Assembly (NCBI GenBank): GCA_003978765.1
Contig: QNYO01000045.1
Span: forward strand, 1-64,000
Length of the DNA stretch: 64,000 bases
From: Hydrogenimonas sp.
GTDB lineage: Bacteria; Campylobacterota; Campylobacteria; Campylobacterales; Hydrogenimonadaceae
Direction of reading: 5' to 3'
A program made the position numbers and the translations under genes. A model generated the notes under the pieces. The model made no database searches. It had not been told where the DNA came from and saw only the letters and a program-made list of their open reading frames with translations. This document shows positions 27,103-35,038 of this stretch, in pieces. How positions within the stretch are numbered: the stretch's first letter is position 1; every line of letters starts with the position of its first letter.

Positions 27103-27537
27103 TTATTGATCTGTCTGCTTTCTCTTTTCAAAAAAGCGAATCGCCATTGTTAAATCACTCATATAATCTACCGGTTCCCAGTAACCGATAGAAGGTTGAA
27201 TAATCGTCTCCTCATCAGGTGTCAGAAAAAAGGTCGCAGGTACCATGGATGATTCGATAAAGTCAGGATAGGCTGGATTTTCATCATCCCCACGATCTTC
27301 ACGATAGACAATCACCGGTACAAAATGTTGATTGATATAGTCAACAACTCTTGGATTTTGTAATGTTCTATTTTCTAACTTTCTACACCATCGACAAGTG
27401 TGCGATACCAACAAAACGAGCATCGGTTTACCCGTCTTTTGTGCTTCTGCTTTTGCAGAACGATAATCGGGTTGCCAATTCACCTCTGCCATTAGAAATG
27501 TTGTCAATGCCAGAAGCAATAGGATGATCTTTCTCAT
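27103..27537 (-). CDS. Periplasmic thioredoxin-fold protein (CxxC)
   Basis: A 144-residue protein with signal peptide MRKIILLLLALTTFLMAE and a thioredoxin-like fold containing CRWC (about residue 48) and the cis-proline loop VPATFFL. The layout is that of thioredoxin_7/DsbD-gamma-like reductases that keep periplasmic thiols reduced, which could include apocytochrome CxxCH sites. The partner is unknown. Confidence 0.82.
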   Translation of the reverse strand: MRKIILLLLALTTFLMAEVNWQPDYRSAKAEAQKTGKPMLVLLVSHTCRWCRKLENRTLQNPRVVDYINQHFVPVIVYREDRGDDENPAYPDFIESSMVPATFFLTPDEETIIQPSIGYWEPVDYMSDLTMAIRFFEKRKQTDQ

Positions 27538-27551
27538 GGTTACTCCCCTTT

Positions 27552-27583
27552 ACAAAAAACTGATCGTATGTAACCTATCAGTT
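27552..27583 (-). terminator. Probable terminator after dapE
   Basis: On the minus strand AACTGAT-N12-ATCAGTT (7-bp stem, 27558-27583) runs into TTTTTTG. The stem overlaps the dapE stop codon. It would separate dapE from the thioredoxin-like gene. Confidence 0.55.
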
Positions 27584-28685
27584 AAAAAGCTTTAATCACA
27601 TGATCAAAGACCGCTTTTAATCCTTCAACCTCTTCAATGGTTGTTCGCTCATTAGGTGCATGGATCGTATCATTTTTTACACCAAACTCAACCACATCCA
27701 CACCAAATTCAGCCAAAAATCTGGCATCGCTTGTACCACCCGCTGTTGAGTATTTGGTTGTGACCCCTGTCACCTCCTTAATCGCTGAAGTGATCACTTG
27801 AACAACTTTAGAGTCTTTGTCTGTCATAAATGGCTTCGCCGATTGACTCAATGTCAAAGTATAGTTCATATCTTTAAAATAGCGATCGATAAAGGCTTCA
27901 ATATCCTCTTTGGTTGTTTTGGTGTTATTGCGGACATTGAACATCATCTTGAGCTTTCCAGGGGTAACGTTGGTTACCTCCATACCTGCACGAATATCGG
28001 TGATCACAAATTTACTTGGAGCAAAAAATTCGTCTCCTTCATCAAGATTGACCCCAGCAATATGAGGCAACACTTGCGCCACTTTATGGATCGGGTTAAT
28101 CGCCTTTTCGGGATAGGCGGCGTGTCCTTGCTTTCCAATCTTCTCAATCACTCCATTGATCGAACCACGCCGTCCAATCTTAATGGCATCACCAAAAACC
28201 TCCTCACATGTCGGTTCCGCAACAATCGCATAGTCTGGTAGAAAATCTTTCTCTTTCAGATATTTAAGCACTTCAAGGGTTCCATACTTGGCTTCACCCT
28301 CTTCATCACTTGTTAAAAGGAGTGAAAGCGTTCCATGAAACGATTCTGCTTCACGACAGGCTTGAACAAATGCTGCCACACCACTCTTCATATCTTGTGT
28401 ACCACGGGCATAGATATACCTATTTTCAACCTTTGGAACAAAAGGGTCACTCTCCCACCCATCACCTGGTGGTACTACATCGATATGACCTGCAAAACAG
28501 AGGTGTGGACCTTCACCAAACTTTTTATAGAGAAAGAGGTTTTTGACATTCATCTTATTGATCCACTCTGCTTCAAAATCGTCCAAATAGTCCCGAATAA
28601 ATGTCAAGGCTCCCTCATCATTCGGTGTCACCGAAGGATAAGAGAGAAGCTTAATAAAGAGTTCTATCGTATCAAGTTTCTGCAC
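27582..28685 (-). CDS. dapE: Succinyl-diaminopimelate desuccinylase
   Basis: A 367-residue dizinc hydrolase of the lysine/diaminopimelate pathway. Metal and catalytic motifs of the M20 family are visible: FAGHIDVVPPGDGW (His/Asp), RGTQDMKSGVAAF (bridging Asp), LTSDEEGEAKYGT (catalytic Glu pair) and the late His in NDTIHAPNER. The SINGVIEKIGKQGHAAYPEKAINPI segment begins the dimerisation lid. Its product feeds peptidoglycan synthesis along with asd (58299). Confidence 0.96.
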   Translation of the reverse strand: MQKLDTIELFIKLLSYPSVTPNDEGALTFIRDYLDDFEAEWINKMNVKNLFLYKKFGEGPHLCFAGHIDVVPPGDGWESDPFVPKVENRYIYARGTQDMKSGVAAFVQACREAESFHGTLSLLLTSDEEGEAKYGTLEVLKYLKEKDFLPDYAIVAEPTCEEVFGDAIKIGRRGSINGVIEKIGKQGHAAYPEKAINPIHKVAQVLPHIAGVNLDEGDEFFAPSKFVITDIRAGMEVTNVTPGKLKMMFNVRNNTKTTKEDIEAFIDRYFKDMNYTLTLSQSAKPFMTDKDSKVVQVITSAIKEVTGVTTKYSTAGGTSDARFLAEFGVDVVEFGVKNDTIHAPNERTTIEEVEGLKAVFDHVIKAF

Positions 28686-28697
28686 GTATCTACCCTC

Positions 28698-29045
28698 TTA
28701 ACCTTCTGGATTCTCATAAAAGATATATGGAGTAAAGTTACTAATCTCAAAATAGAGCTTTCTCTCCCCTTCATCTCTTTTGTAATTGAAATTTTTATCA
28801 AGATAGCCATAACCATAACGGTACTGACGTGGTTTATTATCATCTGTTCCCATTGCGGTTGTGAGTTTATCAATTTTGATAAAACGCATCACCAACTTTT
28901 CACCTTGATAGATATCAAGAACCCCATTAGTACCTGTCCAATTTTGTATCGAACGCCCTAGCTTATTTTGTGTCTCTTGGGTACATCCACTCAATAGCAG
29001 AAGCATACCTGAGAGTAAAGCCACTATTATCCATCGACTACGCAT
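28698..29045 (-). CDS. Small lipoprotein of unknown function
   Basis: The ATG at 29045 with AGGAG upstream gives 115 residues with a lipobox ending LLLLSGC (Cys21), then a polar domain rich in Tyr, Lys and Asp (YRYGYGYLDKNFNYKRDEGE) that I do not recognise. Longer frames to 29144 lie inside the preceding gene and lack a ribosome-binding site. It overlaps the end of the GGDEF/EAL gene by 8 bp, so it is probably co-expressed, and it ends 13 bp before dapE. Confidence 0.75.
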   Translation of the reverse strand: MRSRWIIVALLSGMLLLLSGCTQETQNKLGRSIQNWTGTNGVLDIYQGEKLVMRFIKIDKLTTAMGTDDNKPRQYRYGYGYLDKNFNYKRDEGERKLYFEISNFTPYIFYENPEG

Positions 29046-31893
29046 CACTCTTCTCCTCTTTTTTACGTGCATTATACCATGCTTCAAACGCTTCTGATGA
29101 CATTGGTGGAGAGAAGAGATAGCCTTGAATATAGTCGCATCCATTCGCTTTTAACCATTGCAGTTGTTCTTCGGTCTCTACTCCCTCTGCAATCGTTTTA
29201 CCATCAAAGAGTTTTGCAATCTGAATAATAAAACGTACCACCTCATTGTTACGTTTGTCACTCACAATACGATCGATAAAGCTCTTATCAATCTTTAAAA
29301 TATCAAAGTCAATCTGTGTGATTTCATGTAAAGAGGATTGTGCCACTCCAAAGTCATCAATCTCAATCACAATCCCAAGTGATTTGGCATGTGTAATAAA
29401 GAGCTGAACCACTTCTGATTTATCAACAGCTATGCGCTCTGTAATTTCAATGGCAATGGCATCACTGCTTAGTCCATAATATTCCAACTGCTCTTTCAAC
29501 ATATCAAAAAAGTTATGATCTTCAATATCAACCACTGAAACATTAATAGCAACACGCAAGTAGATCCCACGCTCACGCCACTCTTTTTGCTGGGCAAGCA
29601 CTTTTCTGATCACAATTTGTGTAATCTGTTGCCCTAATCCAAGATCTTCAGCTACTGAAATAAAAAGATCAGGGCGTACAGGTTTTCCCTCTTCATCATT
29701 GACACGAAGGAGTGCTTCACACTGCACCACCTTACCACTTTGTGTATCGATAATCGGCTGATACTGTAGAGTAAAACTCTCTTCACTAATCACTTGATAA
29801 AGCAGTGACTCAATGGCAAGACGTTTCTGTGAGAGCTTCTGCATCCATGGCTCAAAACGTGTCACAGGTGCCCCATGATTTCTAAAGTTAAGGGTACTCA
29901 TTGCAAGCTCATGCAGACGTACAGGATCATCACAATCTTCTGGTGTTGCAACAATTCCCATGCGCAGATAGATAGGAATCGTATATTGTTCCGCTTTGAC
30001 CCCTTTTGTCAAACGTCTCTGAATACGACATGCAATAGCCTCCATCTCAGACTTATCAGCACCAAGAACTAAGAGTGCAAACTTATCACCCCCAAGATGG
30101 TAAAGTGTATCTTTTTTAGTCACACACTCCATAATTGCTTTGGCAGTTTGACACAAAATCACATTACCAAGAGAGTAGCCAAAGTTGAGATTAACTGTGG
30201 AGAAGTCATGAATGTTAATGACAGCAATCGCAGCAGCTCCTTTTAAAGATGCAAGGCGTGACTTGAGTGCATTAATATTGGGAAGCCCACAAAGAGCATC
30301 GTGGTAGCTTAAGTATTGAAGTTTTTCACGATTTTTGAGGTCTCGAATGGCAAAACCGATATTTTTTGCCAAAGTCATCAACAGAGGATTCAAAGAGTAG
30401 TCAAACCAGTTTGGAAGATCTGCATAGAGATTGAGTGTTAAGATTGTATCACCCTCAGCCTCAATAGAGATTGAGACCGATGAGAGAAATCCCCGTGACA
30501 ACATCGCTTCCCGCCATGGTGCTATAGCAGGATTGGTACGGGTATCACTATTAAAAACTATCTCTTTCACACCTCTTGCCACTTTACCAGCTGGTCCTAA
30601 ACTTGTAAAGAGTGTTTGATCGAGTGTCACTTTGATCTGTCTATCATAATCTTCTGTCTCTGGATAACGACAGATTGATGTCAAATATTGGTCTTGATCA
30701 TTCGCTTTTCCCACCCATGCATAGCAACACAATCCACTCTCCACCACAGCCTGACAGACACGCTTTAAGAGTTTGATTTCACTCTTTGCACGAAGCATAC
30801 TTTCATTCGCATCAGCCAAGGCATTATGGGCAAACTGCCAAATCTTCTCACGTGTCACATCATTCCAAAATCCTGCAAACTCCCTTGCTCCATCTTGATA
30901 AGAGAGGAGTACAACCCGTTCATCTACCCATAAATAGGTTCCATCTTTTCTAAGCAAACGATAGCGATGGTGTAGTTTTCCAATACTAAACAATCTTTGC
31001 TGATCGAGCTTAACCTGTTCATAGTCATCCGGATGGATATGTGACCCCCACCAGTTGGATTGTGACTTCACCTCATCGGGACTATACCCTGTTAAATCGG
31101 TAATGGCATCAGAGATATAGTGGATCTTATCCCCATCAGAAGTTCGTGTAATATGGTATGCCACCATAGGAAGATGGCGCTGTAACTGAGCCAACTCTAA
31201 CTCTACCTTGCGTAACTCAGATATATCGATAAATGTAACAATACCTGCCGGTTTATCATTGTACTCTATCGTATCAGAGACTGCAAACACATGGATACTT
31301 TTCTTCTCTGTTTTCAACAGCGTCTCATACGATACACGCTCTCCCTCTCCACGCATACGTTGTAGCATGATCTCTAAAAACTTCTCTTTTTTCTCTTGGT
31401 CTAACTGATCTTCGAGAAAATCAATGGGGGTCATCTTTTGCAATGTTTCTAGATCGGTCTCTAAATGTTCAAGAGTATATCGGTTGGCATAGATCACCGT
31501 AGGTTGATAGATAATGACTCCAGCTGGCATATGATCAAGTATCCAATCAAGCATAAACTTTTGTCGATGAAGCTCTTTCGCCCCTTTAGAGACGGTATCG
31601 ATAATTTGCTGGAGCTCCGGTTCATCAAAAAAGGTGTATTGGGATGTCCCATGAGTTAAAAGGTCATCAATCGTCTCATGTAGAGTCTGTAACCTCTTGC
31701 GAACCGGTTTTACAAAAAGTTGGTCAATGACTAAGAAGAAGATCATCACACCAATAATTGTTAATACAATCAACACTAAAGCATGACGATTGATTGGAAG
31801 ATAGTCAAACCCATAGAGCATACTGAGTGCAACCACGGTCTCTATCACCACAATTGTATAGAGTAGAAAGATTCTCTTTGAGATACTCATCAT
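29038..31893 (-). CDS. Membrane PAS-GGDEF-EAL cyclic-di-GMP phosphodiesterase
   Basis: A 951-residue signalling protein. Two N-terminal membrane helices (about 8-60) are followed by PAS-like domains (about 120-350, including LRKDGTYLWVDERV and the PAC-like REFAGFWNDVTREK), a GAF-like region, a GGDEF domain whose signature reads GGDKF (Lys for Glu), and an EAL domain (about 710-945). EAL has EALLRV, NVSV, EITER, EIDDFG, KIDKSFI and AEGVET, so hydrolysis of c-di-GMP looks intact, whereas cyclase activity is probably lost. It is downstream of tonB-exbB-exbD with 56 bp between and may belong to that operon. Confidence 0.9.
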   Translation of the reverse strand: MMSISKRIFLLYTIVVIETVVALSMLYGFDYLPINRHALVLIVLTIIGVMIFFLVIDQLFVKPVRKRLQTLHETIDDLLTHGTSQYTFFDEPELQQIIDTVSKGAKELHRQKFMLDWILDHMPAGVIIYQPTVIYANRYTLEHLETDLETLQKMTPIDFLEDQLDQEKKEKFLEIMLQRMRGEGERVSYETLLKTEKKSIHVFAVSDTIEYNDKPAGIVTFIDISELRKVELELAQLQRHLPMVAYHITRTSDGDKIHYISDAITDLTGYSPDEVKSQSNWWGSHIHPDDYEQVKLDQQRLFSIGKLHHRYRLLRKDGTYLWVDERVVLLSYQDGAREFAGFWNDVTREKIWQFAHNALADANESMLRAKSEIKLLKRVCQAVVESGLCCYAWVGKANDQDQYLTSICRYPETEDYDRQIKVTLDQTLFTSLGPAGKVARGVKEIVFNSDTRTNPAIAPWREAMLSRGFLSSVSISIEAEGDTILTLNLYADLPNWFDYSLNPLLMTLAKNIGFAIRDLKNREKLQYLSYHDALCGLPNINALKSRLASLKGAAAIAVINIHDFSTVNLNFGYSLGNVILCQTAKAIMECVTKKDTLYHLGGDKFALLVLGADKSEMEAIACRIQRRLTKGVKAEQYTIPIYLRMGIVATPEDCDDPVRLHELAMSTLNFRNHGAPVTRFEPWMQKLSQKRLAIESLLYQVISEESFTLQYQPIIDTQSGKVVQCEALLRVNDEEGKPVRPDLFISVAEDLGLGQQITQIVIRKVLAQQKEWRERGIYLRVAINVSVVDIEDHNFFDMLKEQLEYYGLSSDAIAIEITERIAVDKSEVVQLFITHAKSLGIVIEIDDFGVAQSSLHEITQIDFDILKIDKSFIDRIVSDKRNNEVVRFIIQIAKLFDGKTIAEGVETEEQLQWLKANGCDYIQGYLFSPPMSSEAFEAWYNARKKEEKSDA

Positions 31894-31949
31894 AGATACT
31901 GCCTTGTTGGCAAATAGATTAAATAAAACTATTACAGTTACTTACGTAA

Positions 31950-32339
31950 CTATTGTAAAGTTTTTTGTATTAAAGAGAGATTACTTAGCTGATACTTTCT
32001 AAGAAGGGCAAGAAGTTTTGCAACCCGATCATATCTTACTGAAGCATCAATACGAAGAGTGACAGGTCGATTATGATCCATCACTTGTGAAACTCTCTCT
32101 TCGAGAACTTGAAAGGTGACAACCTCTCCATTGAGTGCTATCGCATCTTGAGAGAGTTCAATCTGCAATACCTTTTTAGATGATGATACCTTCTCACCCT
32201 CCTTCACTTTAGGTAGATCAAGAAGAAGTGCCAACTCATCTTTTTTAAAGACCGATGTTACAAGAAAAAAGATGAGTAGCAAAAAGACAACATCAACCAA
32301 TGGGGTCATATCGAGTGTTAATGACTCTCTTCGTCTCAT
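31950..32339 (-). CDS. exbD: Biopolymer transport protein ExbD (first copy)
   Basis: A 129-residue protein with the ExbD/TolR start (RRESLTLDMTPLVDVVFLLLIFFLVTSVF), including the membrane Asp that carries protons, and a small periplasmic domain. It forms the proton channel with ExbB to power TonB. ATGA overlap with exbB. A second, different ExbB-ExbD pair is encoded at 46743-47563. Confidence 0.92.
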   Translation of the reverse strand: MRRRESLTLDMTPLVDVVFLLLIFFLVTSVFKKDELALLLDLPKVKEGEKVSSSKKVLQIELSQDAIALNGEVVTFQVLEERVSQVMDHNRPVTLRIDASVRYDRVAKLLALLRKYQLSNLSLIQKTLQ

Positions 32340-32863
32340 GCCCGATCTCCATAAAAGCGGATAAAAAGCACCTCTTCAATCCCCGCTTCAATACGATCAA
32401 GATAGGCAATAAGATAGTTGTAACCAATCGTATGGATAATTGCAACGATCAATCCACCCACTGTCGTCACCAATGCCATAGAGATACCATTGGCAAAGAC
32501 TGAAGGATCACCCATCCCCACTTTAGCAATTGCTTCAAACGCCATTAAAACTCCAACCACTGTTCCAAGAAGTCCAAAGAGTGTGGCCGTGGTTGCAATA
32601 ATCTTAATCGTCGGCATCCCTCGTTCAAGCTGTTTCAAACGGCTTTGAAGCAACTCTTTAATAATAAAGAGAGCCTCACTCTTCTCCTCTAACGCAATGG
32701 CTGAAAAGGATTGAACAATCGCTTCGGCATGCCTCTCTTTTTGAGCATGATAACGCCAAAACTGAATCGCTTTGGTTAACATGATCGTGATCCCTATGGT
32801 ATTCATCACGATCAAAATCTCCATAATCATACCGCCAGACTCAATATAGTGCATCATATTCAT
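32336..32863 (-). CDS. exbB: Biopolymer transport protein ExbB (first copy)
   Basis: A 175-residue MotA/TolQ/ExbB-family membrane protein with three helices and the conserved segment ATLFGLLGTVVGVLMAFEAIA...ANGISMALVTTVGGLIVAI. The start is set at ATG 32863, ten bp after the tonB stop with AGGA upstream; the open frame continues into tonB but those residues are not ExbB-like. Confidence 0.92.
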   Translation of the reverse strand: MNMMHYIESGGMIMEILIVMNTIGITIMLTKAIQFWRYHAQKERHAEAIVQSFSAIALEEKSEALFIIKELLQSRLKQLERGMPTIKIIATTATLFGLLGTVVGVLMAFEAIAKVGMGDPSVFANGISMALVTTVGGLIVAIIHTIGYNYLIAYLDRIEAGIEEVLFIRFYGDRA

Positions 32864-32873
32864 TAGATCTATC

Positions 32874-33671
32874 CTAGTGTAATCGATATACGATTGGAAT
32901 ACTAATTTGTAGTGATGCCGTCTCAAAGACGGCAGGTAAAGGGTCAAACTGTTCAATCCGCATGATCGTCTCTTTAGCCGAACGATTCAAGCGTTGATAA
33001 CGAGATGCTTTAAGAATTTTAAAACAACAGACATGACCATCCTTTTGTATCGTAAATTGTACCTCAACCACCCCTGTTTGATGAAGCTTTTTCGCAATTC
33101 TGGGATAATACTTATTGCGTTCAATCGTTTCACGCACCTTCTTGAGATAAGCTGACTTAATCCGATCAATCTGCTCACGATCAACCCGCTGAACCGCCTC
33201 TTCCTTTTTACGTTGCACAACACTCGATGGATGTTGTGGTGTCGATGCTTGCACCGGTTTTGAAACAGGCTTTGGAGGAGGTGATATTGTCGATGTGGGT
33301 TCTGCCTCCACCTTTTTGGAAACTTTTTTGACAATAGAGTGAGGCTTGGAAGTTGGTTGAGGATCTGGCTGATGTTTTGGAACCACACTTTTTTCTACCT
33401 TCTTGGGCTGAGGCTGATGCTTAACCACCCTCTTTTTTATCTCTTTCATCGGCTCTTTTGTCAGAGACTTTTTAGAAGGCTCTTTAGGTGTCGGTTGTGG
33501 CAATGTAGAAGGTGGTGTAATCAGGTGCAGATGCACACGCTTTATCTGTGTCGCTGATTTTTGAGAAGGAGTTTCAAGCGGTAGATACAAAAAGATCAAT
33601 GACTCTAAAGCAATCACCATACACAAAATGAAAAAAAAGAGAAACCACTGACGATATTGCACTGCAACCAC
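32874..33671 (-). CDS. tonB: Energy transducer TonB
   Basis: About 265 residues: a cytoplasmic stub, one membrane helix (WFLFFFILCMVIALESLIFLYL), a long Pro/Lys-rich periplasmic linker and a C-terminal TonB domain (RNKYYPRIAKKLHQTGVVEVQFTIQKDGHV). It transmits proton-motive energy to outer-membrane receptors for iron chelates, cobalamin or copper complexes. The start is uncertain: GTG at 33671 or 33662 both follow GGGGGTAAGG; a TTG at 33716 lies within a TATAAT-like promoter and is unlikely. It is first of tonB-exbB-exbD, divergent from nnrS. No receptor gene is visible. Confidence 0.88.
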   Translation of the reverse strand: MVAVQYRQWFLFFFILCMVIALESLIFLYLPLETPSQKSATQIKRVHLHLITPPSTLPQPTPKEPSKKSLTKEPMKEIKKRVVKHQPQPKKVEKSVVPKHQPDPQPTSKPHSIVKKVSKKVEAEPTSTISPPPKPVSKPVQASTPQHPSSVVQRKKEEAVQRVDREQIDRIKSAYLKKVRETIERNKYYPRIAKKLHQTGVVEVQFTIQKDGHVCCFKILKASRYQRLNRSAKETIMRIEQFDPLPAVFETASLQISIPIVYRLH

Positions 33672-33766
33672 CTTACCCCCGCCCACTTTTTGATCTGAAA
33701 CTATAATTATATACAATAGAAGTTATGGTAATGTTAATTCAATGTCATCCTATAACCTGAAAAATT

Positions 33767-33775
33767 TGCTAAAAT
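33767..33775 (+). promoter_or_regulatory. Extended -10 promoter of nnrS
   Basis: TGCTAAAAT (TGN-TAAAAT) lies 26 bp before the nnrS start in the short gap with the divergent tonB. No FNR/NssR-type palindrome is obvious in the 84-bp gap. Confidence 0.5.
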
Positions 33776-33800
33776 TCCCGACTTTAAAAAAAGGAAGGCT

Positions 33801-35015
33801 ATGCAAAACTATTCGACACACCAACCCAACCCTTCACGCTTTTCCTCTTTTCTCTCTCAACCACATCAACCCTTTTTTCTGATGGGAATCGTCTGGTCTG
33901 TCGTCACCATGATCCTCTTTATGCTCAACTACAAAGGTATCTTACCATTACACCTTAGTACCTCTATATTTCATGCTTATGCGATGATTTTTATCCTCTT
34001 TAGCCACTTTTTTTATGGCTTCTTACTCACAACATTTCCAAAATTTTGTACCACACAACCTTTTCCACAGTCGATCTATATCCGCCTGTTCATCTTCTAT
34101 GAAATTGGTACACTTCTCTTTATTATCGGTTCGCTCTTCTTGACAGAACTTATCATCATCGGTATGCTCATCCTCTTTGCGAGCCACCTTTTTGCTATTC
34201 GACACTTCAACACCATCTATCACACCAGTGATACTTCTGAAAAGAGTGATCCCTTTTGGTTGCTCATTACACATACAGCAGGTCTAACCTCTCATCTTCT
34301 CTTTATCATTGGGGTGATATCTGAACATTTCAATATCGAATTTATAGCATGGCAACCTTTTGCTGTAAGTCTTGGTGTCTATCTCTATCTTATCTTTCTT
34401 ACTTTCGTCATTGCACAACGCATGGTTCCCTTCTTTAGCTATGTAAACGTTCATAAACCTCGTCACTTTGTACTCACCGTCTTTACACTCTTTATGCTAA
34501 AAATCCTTGCCTTTACATTTGACTTCTACCTTCTCAACATTGCCATTACACTTGGATTGGCTGCTTTTCTTCTTAGAGAGTTTCTACGTTGGAAACTCCC
34601 GATCTTTACCTCTCCAGCCATCTTATGGGTACTCCACTTAGCACTCTTTTGGCTTCCTGCAGGACTCTTTATCGATGCCATCAGTACATTGGCAGAGTTT
34701 TGGTTTGAAACCTCATTCCTCTTTGCAGGAATGCACCTTATTACGATCGGATTTATGACCACTATGCTGATTGGATTTGGTACCCGTATTACCCTAGGCC
34801 ATGCAGGGCAAGCCCCTTATGCAGATAAGATCGCGATCATGCTCTTTTGGTTAACAGAGATCGTAGCACTAATACGCTTTCTCTACTCACTAGGAATGGG
34901 CTTGGGGCTTGATCTCTCATGGCTCTTTGATCTGAGTGCAACACTTTGGATAGTACTCTTTGTTGGTTGGGGGATTAAATTTGGTCCTCTACTCTTTCGA
35001 GGAAAGTCAGCTTAA
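33801..35015 (+). CDS. nnrS: NnrS family heme-copper membrane protein
   Basis: A 404-residue protein with about twelve membrane helices, starting with the family's FF..G..W motif (HQPFFLMGIVWSV), HAYAMIFILFSHFFYGFLLTTFPKF, and a late GMHLITIGFMTTMLIGFGTRITLGHAG. NnrS proteins relieve nitric oxide stress, often in denitrifiers, and bind heme and copper through histidines. It is a single gene facing addA. Presence suggests the host meets NO, for example through nitrate respiration. Confidence 0.9.
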   Translation: MQNYSTHQPNPSRFSSFLSQPHQPFFLMGIVWSVVTMILFMLNYKGILPLHLSTSIFHAYAMIFILFSHFFYGFLLTTFPKFCTTQPFPQSIYIRLFIFYEIGTLLFIIGSLFLTELIIIGMLILFASHLFAIRHFNTIYHTSDTSEKSDPFWLLITHTAGLTSHLLFIIGVISEHFNIEFIAWQPFAVSLGVYLYLIFLTFVIAQRMVPFFSYVNVHKPRHFVLTVFTLFMLKILAFTFDFYLLNIAITLGLAAFLLREFLRWKLPIFTSPAILWVLHLALFWLPAGLFIDAISTLAEFWFETSFLFAGMHLITIGFMTTMLIGFGTRITLGHAGQAPYADKIAIMLFWLTEIVALIRFLYSLGMGLGLDLSWLFDLSATLWIVLFVGWGIKFGPLLFRGKSA

Positions 35016-35038
35016 GAGGAGGTATCTCTCCTCTTAAG
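35011..35038. terminator. Perfect 11-bp hairpin between nnrS and addA
   Basis: CTTAAGAGGAG-GTATCT-CTCCTCTTAAG sits exactly between the convergent genes, with the nnrS stop codon inside its left arm. No T-run follows on either strand, so it may act as a weak bidirectional terminator or mRNA end protector. Confidence 0.5.
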
